Shown: positions 1 through 10,678 of the stretch, piece after piece
How positions within the stretch are numbered: the stretch's first letter is position 1
Layout: each line of letters begins with the position of its first letter
Notes under the pieces: generated by a model
Database searches by the model: none
Seen by the model: the letters and a program-made list of their open reading frames with translations, nothing else
Told to the model about the DNA's origin: nothing
Assembly (NCBI GenBank): GCA_012845835.1
Contig: JABAKD010000010.1
Coordinates: 4,775,288 to 4,839,287, forward strand
DNA length: 64,000 nucleotides
Direction: 5' to 3'
Source of the DNA: Undaria pinnatifida
Taxonomy: Eukaryota > Sar > Phaeophyceae > Laminariales > Alariaceae
Made by a program: the position numbers and the translations under genes

Positions 1-389
1 CACACGAACGTCCAACACGACAAGGTACCCAGTGGGCGCTACGTGCACATTTTGGTCGAAAAACAAAATCCTGGCCGCTCCCTGTACCCTCAATGCCAGT
101 TTCGTGCATGCAAACCACTCCCGCGTAGCCCGTTTGGCACCCAGAAACAGCGATAAACACAATGGTCAGTGCGGCAAGTGCGGTTATATCGTTCGTCTAG
201 TGTAAGCGCAGCGGTACGAATTGATGCTACGTGCGTATCGTACACCTCCTGGCATTGTAGTCCTCTTTAGTCCTCTAAACCATCCAACATATCTAGCATC
301 ATACACAAACCGAGCAGCCGGCTGCGCTGCGCTTATAGCCTAATCGTCATACATATTCGCAACTCTCTGCGTCGTAAGTCGCAAAAGGG
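1..389. other. No gene seen
   Basis: Mixed-composition DNA with no open frame, repeat or RNA-like fold that I can support. Confidence 0.5.
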
Positions 390-660
390 CTAAGCTGCGA
401 ATACCGATTTTGACAGGGATTGATTAATTTCGTCAACTGCAGATCGTAAAAGAAAACAATTTGGCATTTCCTTCAAACAAATAACAGCAGCAATCCGCTC
501 AAACGTGCGGAAACTTGTATTGAGTTCAGCATCAAGGTTAGGGCGGTAATCCAAGTCCCGAGTAACAGACACTTCTGAGCACGCTATGTAGACGCACGAA
601 ATGCACCCATAGCAGGAGCGGCGGAATTGCGGAATGGGCAGGATGTCCCAAGATGGCTTG
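390..660 (-). CDS. Hypothetical coding stretch, C-terminal end
   Basis: A minus-strand frame ends at a TAG at 390 and is open upstream to about 620. It has mixed amino-acid use, including a segment around SVTRDLDYRPNLDAE and a C-terminus SLSKSVFAA. Neighbouring minus frames (538-777, 663-851) are also open, so coding may shift frame here, by introns or decay. No domain is recognised. It lies downstream of the exon at 905-1219 on the same strand and may belong to the same gene; I could not find a consistent splice between them. Confidence 0.3.
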
Positions 661-904
661 CTTCAATCGTACCAAAACACTTCGCAGAGGAACACGGTGA
701 CGAGAAAGCTCGTTAGCGTTTGGCGTTGTGGATGTACCGCAATTGAAGTCAACATTTGAGCAGTCATGAGTCCACACCTATTCCATGCCATGCCCGCGAG
801 GGCGCAGTGCGCCTCGGTTCTGTAAATAATAGAGTGTATCACAAAATTCATGCTTGCAGGCGACCAAAAAAGAAAGCATTACCGTACTACCGAACCACCC
901 GTAC

Positions 905-1219
905 CTCGGCCCACGTGAGCGGTGTATCGTCATCATTCATTCCATCCAATCCCTCCTCGCCAGCTTCGCCTGTGGCAGCATCGACATCCCCCCCCGACCG
1001 CTCCCTAGACTCGTCCATACCAGCGTCAGGGCTTCTCCCCCCCTTGTCGCCGCCTGATTTAAGGCGGAGGTTGTTCTGCTTTCCCATCGCCGTTTGCTGT
1101 AGCCACTCCAAAAAAATCTGTAGCATTACACACCATTCGTCGCAACCGTTGCAATGGTGAGCCAAAAACCGACCGGGCATAGCGCCAACACCGCGGCGGG
1201 CATTCCCGCGACACGCCAC
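905..1219 (-). CDS. Hypothetical exon with acidic C-terminal part
   Basis: An open minus-strand frame ends at a possible donor (GTACGG) just past a run rich in D, E and G, ending DDDTPLTWAE. It contains a Cys/His patch (HHCNGCDEWC) that could bind metal, then a Lys/Gly stretch. The first ATG in frame is about 45 bases inside the open region, so the true start is unclear. Not recognised; the amino-acid mix looks more protein-like than the other frames. It could be an internal exon of a gene running toward 390. Confidence 0.35.
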
Positions 1220-1709
1220 GTTAAAATAACATAACCTCAGGGTACATCATGTGTCTCAGTATCTCCCGATAAGAGCAGAGGAGCATTGCCTCATTAAAAT
1301 ACAAAGGCGTCATCATCGCTTTCAACGCCCGGAAAAAATACCACAAACAAAAACAGGGATGCAGGCGCTGCCCCGAGTGAAACGAATTGACAATCGTATG
1401 CTCGCAGTAAATAATAAAGATGCTAATAAACGTAGCAGCTTCGACATATCCGAGCGGTGGCAAGGCGATCCGCTTTGGCAGAAAGGATACGAGCCGCGCC
1501 GATCGCATTGAGGCAGGCGCATGCAGCACCCCGTGCCCAGAGGAATCTCGTTCGAAGATACTGGGTGGTAAAGTGGAGGAAACGGAAATGAGTGTGGGGC
1601 AAGGCACAGCCGGGCAGCAAGCTATATACAGGCGTGGCTTAATCCCTTCCCAGAATGAACTTATGCTGGCGTTCCATTGTCCATGGCCTGTGGGGCGGTT
1701 GCGTGCCAT

Positions 1710-2642
1710 CGCTCATTCTCCCTATATTATGAGAATCCATTGCCGATGCTTCTGTGGCGGTATCTCGGGGCGTCTTGTACACGGGTGATACGGTAGCTTA
1801 TCTTCGCGTGCGGGTGACTGTGCCTGCCGTCACAACGTGACTGCTGAACAGCCGATTTTTTCTTGCTACTTGGCACGTACCTTAAATCTGGTGTGTTTCA
1901 TTGCCGGATTGCCACATGCGCTCATTTTTGTTTGAGAAGCATCACGAGGCAGGAAAACGTTCTCAACGACCTCACATAGCACCCCGAATTGCTATACATG
2001 GGGACATACCGTGCTGTATACGATGTTAAACACACCAAAGAGGAGATGAGCTCTCTGGCGTCTACACGAAGTGTGCATCTGCCAGCAACACACACGAAAC
2101 CCAAGACGCGGGCCAAGCCTAGGCAATGTAGGCAATGTTTATATTCGAGTCCTATCATACAAGCACGATGGCAACAGCGCGTTTGCTACAAGATCTACGT
2201 CAAATGTTGAGAAAATCATACACGGATTCAAGCGGAAATCGCTTCGTTTGTCAACAATGCCTATCGTTTTGACCCCGGTGCTCAAGGCCGCAAGTGGATG
2301 CCTGTAGCTGTCCTTTGCTTGGGACATTTACTCCTGGCCGTCGGGACTTACGAGACTACAAACCTGTTGACCAAGGTGTCTGACCCTCTAAGTTTTATCC
2401 AGGGTCGTTGTCAGGTAAACAGGTAGAACTATTGAAACAAACCCGACTTTTCCACCCTACTTGCTTTGCTGTAAGCTCCAGCACGGTTGCTATCCAGCAC
2501 ATTACATAGGGCACACCGTCAGAAAGTCGCTGCGTGCGAGTTGCGGCCCCGAGGAAATAGTCCAAGCGATTGTAGGCTGCTCACAAACGACTGTTGAGTG
2601 CGGCTAACTCAGCTACCAGAAGGAGAGGCGGGCGCCCTGCAC
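1710..2642. other. No gene seen
   Basis: No supported exon, repeat or RNA. Open frames here are short and overlap on both strands. Confidence 0.4.
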
Positions 2643-2885
2643 CTAGATATGTTTACACTCTTTATAATCTATTGCATTGCCTACCTTTCCGGCCTCTTCG
2701 TTCGGGAGGAGCTCTTCCACAGAAATATCCTCGGCTTGCCCGGAATCATTTTGATGATTCTGCAAGATCAGGCTGACGATTTCGCACGCCTCCTCACTTT
2801 TGCCTCCCCTAGAGGAAGCCTTGCCGCTCCCTGATATGAGCAAATGCAGCTCCAGCCTCATTTTACGCAGGTCCTCCAATGCTAC
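2643..2885 (-). CDS. Hypothetical exon, acidic protein
   Basis: After a pyrimidine-rich stretch and an AG at 2886-2887 on the minus strand, a frame of 80 codons runs to a TAG at 2643. It begins VALEDLRKMRLELHLL, has a Ser/Gly/Lys linker, then an acidic helix-like part (AEDISVEELLPNEEAGK). A GTAGGC at GGAAAG|GTAGGC inside could be a donor, in which case this is an internal exon and the last 13 codons are intron. No domain recognised. Upstream exons would lie to the right, where a SINE begins at 3098. Confidence 0.4.
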   Translation of the reverse strand, partial: VALEDLRKMRLELHLLISGSGKASSRGGKSEEACEIVSLILQNHQNDSGQAEDISVEELLPNEEAGKVGNAIDYKECKHI

Positions 2886-3097
2886 CTTCCCATGTAACGA
2901 CCAGAAGAACACAAGGCCGGCACATGGACACGACCACCGATTTAAACATCGGGTGAGAAGGGTGAAGTAATCAAAACCTATTCCTGGCATTTATTGGTAT
3001 TGAAGCACTGGCATCATACATACTTTATACGTACCTGCTATACATATATTCAGGCTGTTAAGGGTATACCAGTAACTCGTACCAGAATGTAAAAAAG

Positions 3098-3445
3098 CCG
3101 GTCGCTCCGGCGGTCTAGTGGTTACCCTCGAATACTATTAGCGTTGGTCCTTGAGTTCGATTCCCACCGTGGTGAGATTTTACTTTATTTGCAAAAATGC
3201 AAAAAAAAATTAACAGCTGAGAGCGCCTATTAGTAGCAGCGTTGGTGCGCACAATTCGGCGCGAGTCGACGAGGGAAGAAAATGCTGAGTTCTACTCGCG
3301 ATAAAAAATGAAGGCAAGTGCCATGGTGGGGAGGGGGGAGGAGGGCCAGCTATGTGATCCCGGGTCTGAGTTACTACTGGGAGGGAGTGCGAAAGTAGTG
3401 CGAGGATAATAAATGGGATGACTTGAAAGAAAAAAAGAAAAGAAA
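3098..3445 (+). mobile_element. tRNA-derived SINE, family A
   Basis: The head (3098-3178) is tRNA-like, with an A box around GGTCTAGTGG and a B box GTTCGATTCCC. It is followed by an A-rich spacer, a unique body and a short A/G-rich tail near 3430-3445. A second copy with the same order lies on the minus strand at 51306-51655. Heads of this type are transcribed by RNA polymerase III and copied by a LINE; which LINE is not known here. Confidence 0.75.
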
Positions 3446-3713
3446 TAGGCCGGTTGAAACTAACACGGCGGATGGTGCGGACGACCCGCGACGAGGGCAG
3501 CACAGGTATGCAACCGACGTACTTCTTCGTCTTCTTCGACTTTCAACGTCGTACTCGATCCTGTTGTTATAACTTATTTTGCTCCGGAAGCCTTCCCAAA
3601 GACACCACTTGTAGGGGGAAACTCTCGGACTGGATTGGTACAGGACATCCCTTCACGTGCCGCCTGATCGACGTAGCGGCGACCTCCCGCCCCCCTGCCG
3701 TAGCCCCGCTTAC

Positions 3714-3832
3714 TTATCCCCAAGTATATCACCAAATTGTCGTCGGGAAGAAGTTGGCGAGAAGTCATATTACGGCCGTTCATGTCACACAGACTCAACT
3801 TCTGAAGCCTGTCCCCTTCCTCAATCTCGACC
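3714..3832 (-). CDS. Hypothetical internal exon
   Basis: A minus-strand frame sits between an AG (acceptor GTTAGTAG at 3833-3840) and a good donor (GTAAGC at 3708-3713). Length is 119 bases, phase 2 in and phase 1 out. The peptide starts VEIEEGDRLQKLSLCDMNGR and ends near DDNLVIYLGI. The next open stretch leftward is Arg/Gly-rich and probably intron. No partner exon located, no family recognised. Confidence 0.35.
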
Positions 3833-4072
3833 CTACTAACTAATGCACAACGCTTCAAGTCGCCCCTGATCTGTGATGCCTGGATTTGTTACTTGAGAAC
3901 GGGAGCGTTCTAAACCAGCTGTTTCACGCCGTAACACGTATACATACAAAAAACACGCAGGATTTCTTGCTTTCTAGTAACCTGGCGTCGTGCTCCATTC
4001 TTGCAAAAATACATAGCACATCATACCACAAGTCGTACTGCTACCCAGGTACCTAGTATGTTTCAATATGTA

Positions 4073-4385
4073 AGTTTTTTTTTTTTTTTTTTGCACACTT
4101 TCACTTCCAGCTTCTGGACAAGCCGTGGTCACAGGTGTCATCCCTTCTCCTCCCCGGTTCTTGCCTTCAATTTTTGTCGCGCATAGGGTTCAGCCATCCC
4201 ACTGCTCGTCGATTGTTCATCGAGTGTTGCTAACTCACGCTCTCGCACTTTCCGCAAGTCAATTTGTCCACAAGAAAAAATCCCAACGAATTTATACGAG
4301 TATGCACTCGGCGGGGCTCGAACTCACGAAACTGACCTATACCAGGCTCGAGGATAACCTGATACGCCACCGGGGCGACCGGCAA
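4073..4385 (-). mobile_element. tRNA-derived SINE, family B
   Basis: Read on the minus strand, a tRNA-like head with a GAGTTCGAG B box (4285-4385) leads into a body ending in a poly(A) tail, seen as the T run at 4077-4092. The body from about 4073 to 4230 matches the plus-strand insertion at 61596-61762 almost base for base. The long plus-strand open frame across this SINE is not a gene. Confidence 0.75.
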
Positions 4386-5142
4386 AGGACTACGTTGGCT
4401 CGAGTACGAGCACCAGCACCGAGCACGAGCGAGTGCAAAGTAAATAACGCTGTACGCGTGTTACAGTTTTCATCACCTGTGGCGGAACAACTCGTAACAT
4501 CCGGGCGACGAAGTCATGATGAATTCTGCTTCGCTCAAGTCATACTGGCACACTCAACTGCGTATTGGCAACCGCGCTGCTTCACCTCACCTGCAAAAAC
4601 CTTGCCAAAAAGATGTTGTCATCCCCCGACAAATCCTGTAGCGACACAAGCCACTTGAGCAGTGCAATAGCAGTTGCGGCCGTTCTGTCGGAGGTTGGGG
4701 GCGGGACGGTGGTACGTCGTATTAATATTATGAAAAGGGTAAAACATCAGCTGTCGACGCATAGTGGACTAACTGAGGGTGCATCTTCTATTTCGGATTA
4801 CCCGCAATAGCTATATAACGAACTACGCTCGCTCTTCTCGACGAGCCGTTCAAATCCAACTTTGAGCATTTGTTTGCGTCGATGCTGAGATTGCAAGATT
4901 CAGCGCTACGGTCCGCAACAGTAAATAGTTAGTGCATTCGTTCGTAATAAATACATGTAATGGTTTTAGTAACGCAAGCGAATGAGTATCATTCGCGTTG
5001 CTTGTCTCCAGGCCCGATTTAGGCCCGACTGATTTTTTAACGCAATGCAAGAGATACTAGTAAAAGAAAGGTAGTGGCCACGATTTAAGGAGCCCGGTTT
5101 AAGAGACGTCGCTGCGCCGCGCTGAGGGCTTTGCTGTACTTA
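4386..5142. other. No gene seen
   Basis: Starts with a GAGCAC-rich patch near 4400-4440, then featureless sequence. No exon with credible splice sites. Confidence 0.4.
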
Positions 5143-5706
5143 CTCTTTCGTTGTCATGCAACCATGAGTACCTGGTATCATCATTATTACCACGTACCGA
5201 AACTACTACAACACCAGAGGTGTGAACACATGCATACATCGTTGAATCGCAACGCATGCACCCCCAGCTCAGCTCAGCCCAGCAATATACCGGTATTATA
5301 GCTGCCTTGCCCTGCGGTGCGGTGCAGTGTCGTGCTGCGCTGTGCTTTCGTTCGAACATACGGCAGCACCAGGTATGACCGGAAGTACCAGGTACCAGGT
5401 ACCGTTATGTACGTAACGTGTTGTGTACTCGTCTTTTTGCTTTCTTGAGTTGATTGTCATCTCTTGGTCCCCATGATTCCCCCTCCCGTAAAATAACATC
5501 CGTACTGCCGATCAGAACGTGAGATCGCCAACAAGCACAGCACAGCGGACAGCAGAGGTCAACTAGCTCTGCACAATCAGCTGGTCTTGGAATTATCAAT
5601 TAGCTAGTCGCACTAAACCATGGGCCTCGTTTTTCTGTCCCCTTTACATATGTTTTAGTTGCATTTTTCCTTGTGCGATCAGCCGCCCGCGGAGCGGAGC
5701 CTTCGT
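5143..5706 (+). mobile_element. Hairpin-ended non-autonomous element, copy 1
   Basis: Shares order and sequence with copies at 17470-18013, 18014-18635 and 31681-32214: a CAGCTCAG/CAGCGC-rich start, a GTACCAGGTA patch, an ACTCGTCTTTTT block, TGCCGATCAGAACGT, an ATCATGGGCCTCTT-like block, then a GC-rich end. In this copy half of the terminal hairpin is missing; only GCCGCCCGCGGAGCGGAGC remains. It codes for nothing. Class is unclear: a hairpin near one end recalls non-autonomous Helitrons, but no TC start or CTRR end is visible. Confidence 0.6.
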
Positions 5707-5756
5707 ACATTGAACGCAAAATATGGCTACCGTACACTATTAATACATTGTAACCC

Positions 5757-6590
5757 CAAGAAACCACACCCCCCACAGAAAACCACACCCCAGTGATACT
5801 TTTTGGCATTATAAACGAGGAGGCGAATTATCACCCGGGTTACATAAGAGAACACACCCCCTGAGGTTACCCCTCATACATTAACGGGGCCCCTCCTCCT
5901 ATCACCGGGGTGATACAGCAGTTGTCTGGGGATCACACAACACACACTCTCTGTGTGCGGGGAAACACCCCGTATGGAGACCTCCAACAACATGAACGTG
6001 GAGGGAGAACAGAATGCCGCCGCCAGCACCTCCGCTCCTTCGGCAACTGCTTTGACCGCAGCAATGCAGGCGCGAACGATCACTTCGTTCTTTCGACCCG
6101 AGCAAACTTCTTCTACACCTTCGGCTCCTTCTACACCTGCGGCTCCTCCTGCTACTGCTCTTCCTGCTGCTGTTGAATCGACAGTAGCAGCAGCAGCTGG
6201 CACAGCAACAGGCGCCAATATGGCAGCCACCTCATTGGCTCAGTAGCCAGTTGCTGACTCGTTCGCAGCAGCACACACAAGTACCGCAGAAGCGTCAGCA
6301 CGCCTCTGCAATACCACACCTTTCAAGTGTGCGGCAGCAGTACGATTCGTTACAGGCAGTGTTATCACACCCCTTTTTATCACACTCCTCATTACCACAC
6401 CCCCTACGCCCTTCTGTGGGTGTGCGGAAGTGCTATCACACCCCGTGGTTTTATCACACTCCCTTCGTGGCCCCTGCGAGCTGCACTTCATCATTCGGGC
6501 TACAGAAGATACCACACCCGCCACAGAATACCACACCCTGTGATATTTTTTTGTGAACCGAAAATGATATCACCGGGGTGTGGTTTCTTA
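5757..6590 (+). mobile_element. Candidate TIR element carrying a small ORF
   Basis: The left end reads AAGAAACCACACCCC and the right end GGGGTGTGGTTTCTTA, an inverted pair. Sub-repeats of a TATCACACCC-like motif lie inside (6360-6470). The ORF at 5974-6246 sits between the ends. A second, short unit with the same ends follows at 6603-6688, and diverged relatives are at 44917-45490. I infer a DNA-transposon-like, probably non-autonomous, element; no transposase is seen. Confidence 0.5.
5974..6246 (+). CDS. Small Ala/Thr/Ser-rich ORF inside TIR element
   Basis: Ninety codons from the ATG at 5974 to TAG. The protein is rich in Ala, Thr, Ser and Pro and probably disordered. Residues 33-40 read ARTITSFF, which resembles a PCNA-interacting (PIP) box, except that Ala replaces the usual Gln. 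An in-frame GTG lies seven codons upstream. No catalytic domain. If expressed it could link the element to the replication clamp, as proposed for some transposases, but with one weak motif this is speculation. It may also be one exon of something longer. Confidence 0.35.
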   Translation: METSNNMNVEGEQNAAASTSAPSATALTAAMQARTITSFFRPEQTSSTPSAPSTPAAPPATALPAAVESTVAAAAGTATGANMAATSLAQ

Positions 6591-6602
6591 TATAGTATAC
6601 GG

Positions 6603-6688
6603 TAAGAAACCACATTCCCCACAGGATACCACACCCGGTGATACATTTTTTTAAACCGAAAATGTCATCACCGGGGTGTGGTTTCTTA
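6603..6688 (+). repeat. Short MITE unit with inverted ends
   Basis: Begins TAAGAAACCACATTCCCC and ends GGGGTGTGGTTTCTTA, with a CCCGGTGAT / ATCACCGGGG inner pair and a short T/A-rich centre. It can fold on itself almost end to end. Both this unit and the one ending at 6590 are followed by AGTATAC, so they look like a tandem pair. Confidence 0.6.
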
Positions 6689-7000
6689 TGTAGTATACGG
6701 GTACACATGCTGGAGGTTTCTTGTACCGCATTTTGTGCTGCACAGCTATTAATAGCGCTACACGAAACTACGCGAAGCCCTAACGCGAGCTACAGCAGGG
6801 AACCCAACGCCTTCTTGGATGCCGCCCGCAGTGCCTGCGTGTCGGCGGTGTGCGGATCCATACCACGGTGATACCTGTGTACCAGGTACGTACCCGGTAC
6901 ACATACACAAGATACACAAGAGTCTGTCTGGTAGCTACCTGGCAGTAGGCTGTTTTTCCCTGGCTAGGGAGACCTCGCCCAGCAAGCTCATCTATAGTTT
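6689..7000. other. No gene seen
   Basis: Contains an ACCAGGTA word near 6885 and no supported exon. Confidence 0.4.
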
Positions 7001-7120
7001 CAAATAAGACCCCCTGTCGAAGGTACCTGAGAGCACTCAGCTGGAGCACCACGGCCTGCACATGCTTGTACGAGGCGGCGATGACGTCAAGGATCACACC
7101 AGCACGTTGCGGTTGTTGTT
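7001..7120 (-). pseudogene. Conserved coding fragment, unknown family (copy 1)
   Basis: On the minus strand an open frame contains ILDVIAASYKH, then VVLQLSALRYLRQG. The same frame is open at 35563-35682, where the two stretches read ILDVIAASYKHGQ and LVLQLSALRYLRQG. Several differences between the copies fall at third codon positions, which suggests both derive from a once-translated gene. A TAA precedes the frame in both copies, so neither has a start. Family unknown. Confidence 0.5.
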
Positions 7121-7363
7121 ACGTCTAACTTCGAGCTACCACAGCAGTGATTGGTCGAATTGTGAGAGGGGTTATTTTTTGCCTGCCCCTTCTGGGTAAT
7201 AACTGAATATTTTCTGGAACTCCCGTTTCAAGCAGGTTTTAGCACCGTTCCTAGTCGAGCTTTCGATAGGGGTGAAAAGGGCTGGCGAACCGCTGATGCT
7301 GTCCATCTGTGCTCACACTATCCTGTCGGTCTCGCAGAGGCCGACCCTCAAAGGCTACCCATG

Positions 7364-7615
7364 TCAATTGTTGTTCGCGCAATGTCGAGAAATCGTCGAT
7401 ACTGCAAACGCAATGGACGGATCAATGGTGCATGTGGTGCAGCACCTGGGTGGGGGCATGTCGGCGAGCTCCCGACACAGATTCCGTCTCACATCTCCCA
7501 TCTCTGATGCCGAAACTTGGCCGAGGCCGACGACATGTGCTAGGCTTTCGAGGCATGCAAAATTTGTCGCGATGCTGCTGCTGTCGCCGAAGAACGGGTT
7601 TTGAGGGTCAATCAA
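7364..7615 (-). CDS. Hypothetical ORF
   Basis: A minus-strand frame of 83 codons with a mixed, protein-like composition, including FACLESLAHVVGLG and a Cys patch RCCTTCTID. No ATG at its head and no recognised domain. The opposite strand is also open here, so chance is possible. Confidence 0.25.
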   Translation of the reverse strand: MIDPQNPFFGDSSSIATNFACLESLAHVVGLGQVSASEMGDVRRNLCRELADMPPPRCCTTCTIDPSIAFAVSTISRHCANNN

Positions 7616-8757
7616 TCAAAGGGTACCCCTGGTTGTGATGTTTGTGCTTCATAAAAAGTGGGCTTCACCAAAATCATTTCCGTTTGGGAGACTACAGGCT
7701 ACAGCCTGAATAACATTTGGTCATGTGCATGATTAGTATTCTAATACAATGTCACTGTAGATTGGGTTTTTACCCATGAAAACTTACTGAAAACGGACGA
7801 ACGATGTATTACGCAGCCTGCAAAGATGACTGTCGACGCCAAATATGTCGAACTCACAGCTGACGTTGTTAGAACAATTTTATAAATAGGTTGATGCTTG
7901 CACGAGAGCAGCCAAAGGGTCCGATTTAGAGTAGGTTTTGAGCCGCCTTAGAAATAACTGGAGCTGAGGTCTACTTCTCGGCGCGCTGTTTCCTGGACGT
8001 GCTTCACCTTGCTCCCACCCCAAAAAGACTAAAAACTCTGTGGGACACGAACCCACGGTTCCAAATTGATACGCTGTCACTCTAATATTTAAATACATGT
8101 ATATATTTTCATCAATTTGTCTATTTGTACGTACGTATACACATATTCTGCCACGTGATCATGTAAAACAACGTATATTAGGTAGCTCAAGTTCTTTTCG
8201 AGTATGCGGTCGGGGGTTCAATTCCCGGCGGAGCGTTTCCGTTTATTTGTCTTTTTTACCCTTTGTTTTCATTACTTATAGTTAGGCGCCGAGCGTGGTT
8301 CACATCAGGGTTCTTGGACCTGATAAAAATATATACGATAATGCGCGAATTGCCCCGTGTGAGCGGAGACACTTGAGATTGTCTTCGCTTCAGACCGGAT
8401 TCCGCCCGAAAAGCGTTCGGCGCCCTCAAGAACGCTTTTTCGCCCGTTCTTTTCGTGGGTCGCGTTCCTCAGCCTCCGCCCCGCCTATTCCCCGCGCGCG
8501 CACGCTCGGCTCGCGCGCCGCCACCGGGCGCGTCGACCTCGAACTGGGCGGATCTTGCGGAGATGGCGAGACATCGAGGTCGCTTAGGAAAATATTTGTG
8601 GTGCCGTTGTTACTCGGCGGAGACGACTCGGTCCTATACTCGCTGCTGGAAACAATTTTGTAGTACTTATTGGACTGTTGGAGCATGCGATGCTACCCGC
8701 TGAGACTTGAAGATCTGGACTAAAACCCCTGCTATTGTACGGTGTACGGCTCATGCC
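7616..8757. other. No clear gene; tRNA-like remnants
   Basis: Near 8040-8075 and 8185-8235 there are isolated B-box-like stretches (GGGTTCGTGTCCC on minus; GGGGTTCAATTCCC on plus), probably SINE remnants. From 8530 on, degenerate versions of the 96-bp unit appear. Confidence 0.4.
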
Positions 8758-9005
8758 AGGTCGTTCCGAATTGAGCTCATTTGGGTGGATATTGCGGAGA
8801 CGTCTCGATTCTGCTCGGTGGTGGAGGTAAATATAATATTTGCGGGTTGTGCCAGGTCGTTCCGAACTGAGCCCATTTGGGTGGATATTGCGGAGACGTT
8901 TCGATTCTGCTCGATGCTGGAGGAAAATATAAGATACGCGGGTTGTGCCAGGTCGTTCCGAACTGAGCTCATTTGGATGGATATTGCGGAGACGTCTCGA
9001 TTCTT
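8758..9005 (+). repeat. 96-bp minisatellite, about 2.6 units
   Basis: Units start AGGTCGTTCCGAA at 8758, 8854 and 8950, exactly 96 bases apart; a further diverged start is at 9348. Because 96 is a multiple of three, frames stay open on both strands (plus 8707-9192, minus 8584-9066), giving 32-residue repeat peptides. I regard the ORFs as by-products of the repeat. Confidence 0.8.
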
Positions 9006-9035
9006 TTGGTTTTGTTTGTCGAGCCTTTGTGTTTA

Positions 9036-9640
9036 CACGGGTCAATTCGTTCGAAGATTCAAGCACGTTTGGAAGAATGAAGGTTTAATTCTTTCGCAAG
9101 ATAAATGGTTATCAGCTAGATATACGGGTATTCGAGATATGGAACAACACCTTTCGGCACCAGACCCCTATATTTTACGTTTGGAAGATTGAAGGGTCAC
9201 GATCACCTGACTTCAAGATCTGGGCTAAAAACCCTGATATTATATTTTATAACTAATTTTCAAGGACGTCAGCCGTGAGTTGTACAACTCATACAAGGAC
9301 CTGAGGCCGCTTCTACTGACGGTAATGTAAGATTTGCGGGTTGTGCCAGGCCATTCCGAACCGAGCTCATTTGGAGGATCTTGCAGGAATGTTAACGGTG
9401 AGGGGTAATTCGTTCGCTGTTTACGGGTCGATCCGTTGGAAGATTCGGGAATTTAGAGGAATAATAGCTTCATATCTTGCAGATTCGAGCACATTTGGAA
9501 TATTCAAGTTTTTTTTGTCGCAAGATATATGATGATTGGTGCAGCTACATATACGGGTATTCGAGACATGGAACAACACCCTTCGGCAGGACTGTTAACG
9601 GTGCGGGTCAATTCATTCGCTGTTTACGGGTCAATTCTAA
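9036..9640 (+). repeat. Diverged direct duplication
   Basis: GGGTCAATTCGTTCG, CGCAAGATA, ATATACGGGTATTCGAGA and TGGAACAACACC recur in the same order at 9036-9160 and 9425-9580. It continues the neighbouring minisatellite, apparently as part of a larger degenerate array. Confidence 0.55.
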
Positions 9641-10044
9641 CTATGATTGTAGTACTGCTGTTGTTGTAGTACTGCTGTACAATAGTAGAAGTAGTACTGC
9701 GGTAAATCATTCAAGTCTGCTCTGAAACGGGCCCCAGAGGAATGAAATATAGATGCCAGGTACATAATACATAGCACATACCAGGTACTCGTATAGATTA
9801 CTGCTGTTGTATCCAAGAACTCATGAGGGTACACGGTAGACAATAGATACCACGGGGCTCCCCTCCGACATGCGGAGGGTCACCAGGCTTCGTATTGATC
9901 GCCACGCGCCAAGAGTCTTTCTTCTGGAGCCCCCCCCCCTTGCCATTTAAACGCCTCGACTACTACTGTCATCCTTGCCGAACCGCTTGCTCGGCACGAA
10001 GTGCTTTCGCGGTACCAAAACTGAGCCTACCTCGACTGTTGTTG
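9641..10044. other. No gene seen
   Basis: Contains a TAGTACTGCTGT-rich patch (9645-9700) and two ACCAGGTA words (about 9756 and 9779). Confidence 0.4.
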
Positions 10045-10430
10045 CATTTCTGATACTTGAGACTGAGAAACGGGGTTGCGAACTGAGCATCAACACTTTT
10101 CAGCATTTCCTTCGTCCTGCAACACGTGGCATTGCCTTGATTCTGAACGTACGCAACTATGTGCCAGATATCTAAACACGAGCGAGCGCCATCACGCACA
10201 GTGCATCTCACACACCTCTCCTTATTATCCTGAAAACTGGAACTATTCAGAGAACACCAAAAACGAGCGACTGATTGACATTTTTCTGAGAGCGACTGAG
10301 AAAGCGAACTGAATTTCAACACTTAGCACTTTTCCCTTCTTCCGGCAACACATAACATTGCCCTGATTGCATTATACGTGTTGTTATGCGTCAGATATCG
10401 AAACACGAGCGAGCGACATCACATTGTCGT
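10045..10430 (+). repeat. Tandem pair, about 235-bp unit
   Basis: GACTGAGAAA, TCAACACTT, a CGGCAACACRTRRCATTGCC-like block and AAACACGAGCGAGCG recur in order at about 10066-10185 and 10290-10420. The copies have diverged. Confidence 0.55.
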
Positions 10431-10485
10431 ACATAACAAGGATGGTACCAAATCGAATATGATATATATTATCCTATCCGAAGCA

Positions 10486-10524
10486 TGGGTGCCGGCAAAT
10501 GCCGGCACCCATGCGGAGCCCTTG
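10486..10524 (+). repeat. Perfect hairpin followed by GGAGCCCTTGTA
   Basis: Two 14-base arms, GCATGGGTGCCGGC and its complement, flank a 4-base AAAT loop. The hairpin is followed by GGAGCCCTTGTA, the same tail that follows the GC-rich hairpin of the element family at 16720-16862. The stem sequence differs while the tail is kept. Confidence 0.65.
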
Positions 10525-10678
10525 TAAGTTGATATTATATTACTGTACGCTGCTGTACAACGTACGAGTAATATTTTTTATCTATCCGTCATGTATTTCT
10601 GATGCTGCTTCTCTGTGTTGCTATCCTGCTGTTGCTGCAGCTACAGTGCTGCTGCTTGCTACTACTATTCGTCATTGT

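Noticed and set aside
1221-1709. A 162-codon minus-strand open frame
   Set aside because: Plus-strand frames are open over the same bases, composition is not distinctive, and no start, domain or splice site supports it.
3098-3178. A functional tRNA gene
   Set aside because: The ends do not form a clear acceptor stem and the same head is part of a dispersed SINE at 51306-51655.
4125-4658. A 177-codon plus-strand open frame
   Set aside because: It crosses a SINE in antisense and continues into flanking DNA, so it is not a gene.
8584-9066. A 160-codon minus-strand repeat protein
   Set aside because: It mirrors the 96-bp minisatellite; the plus strand is equally open.
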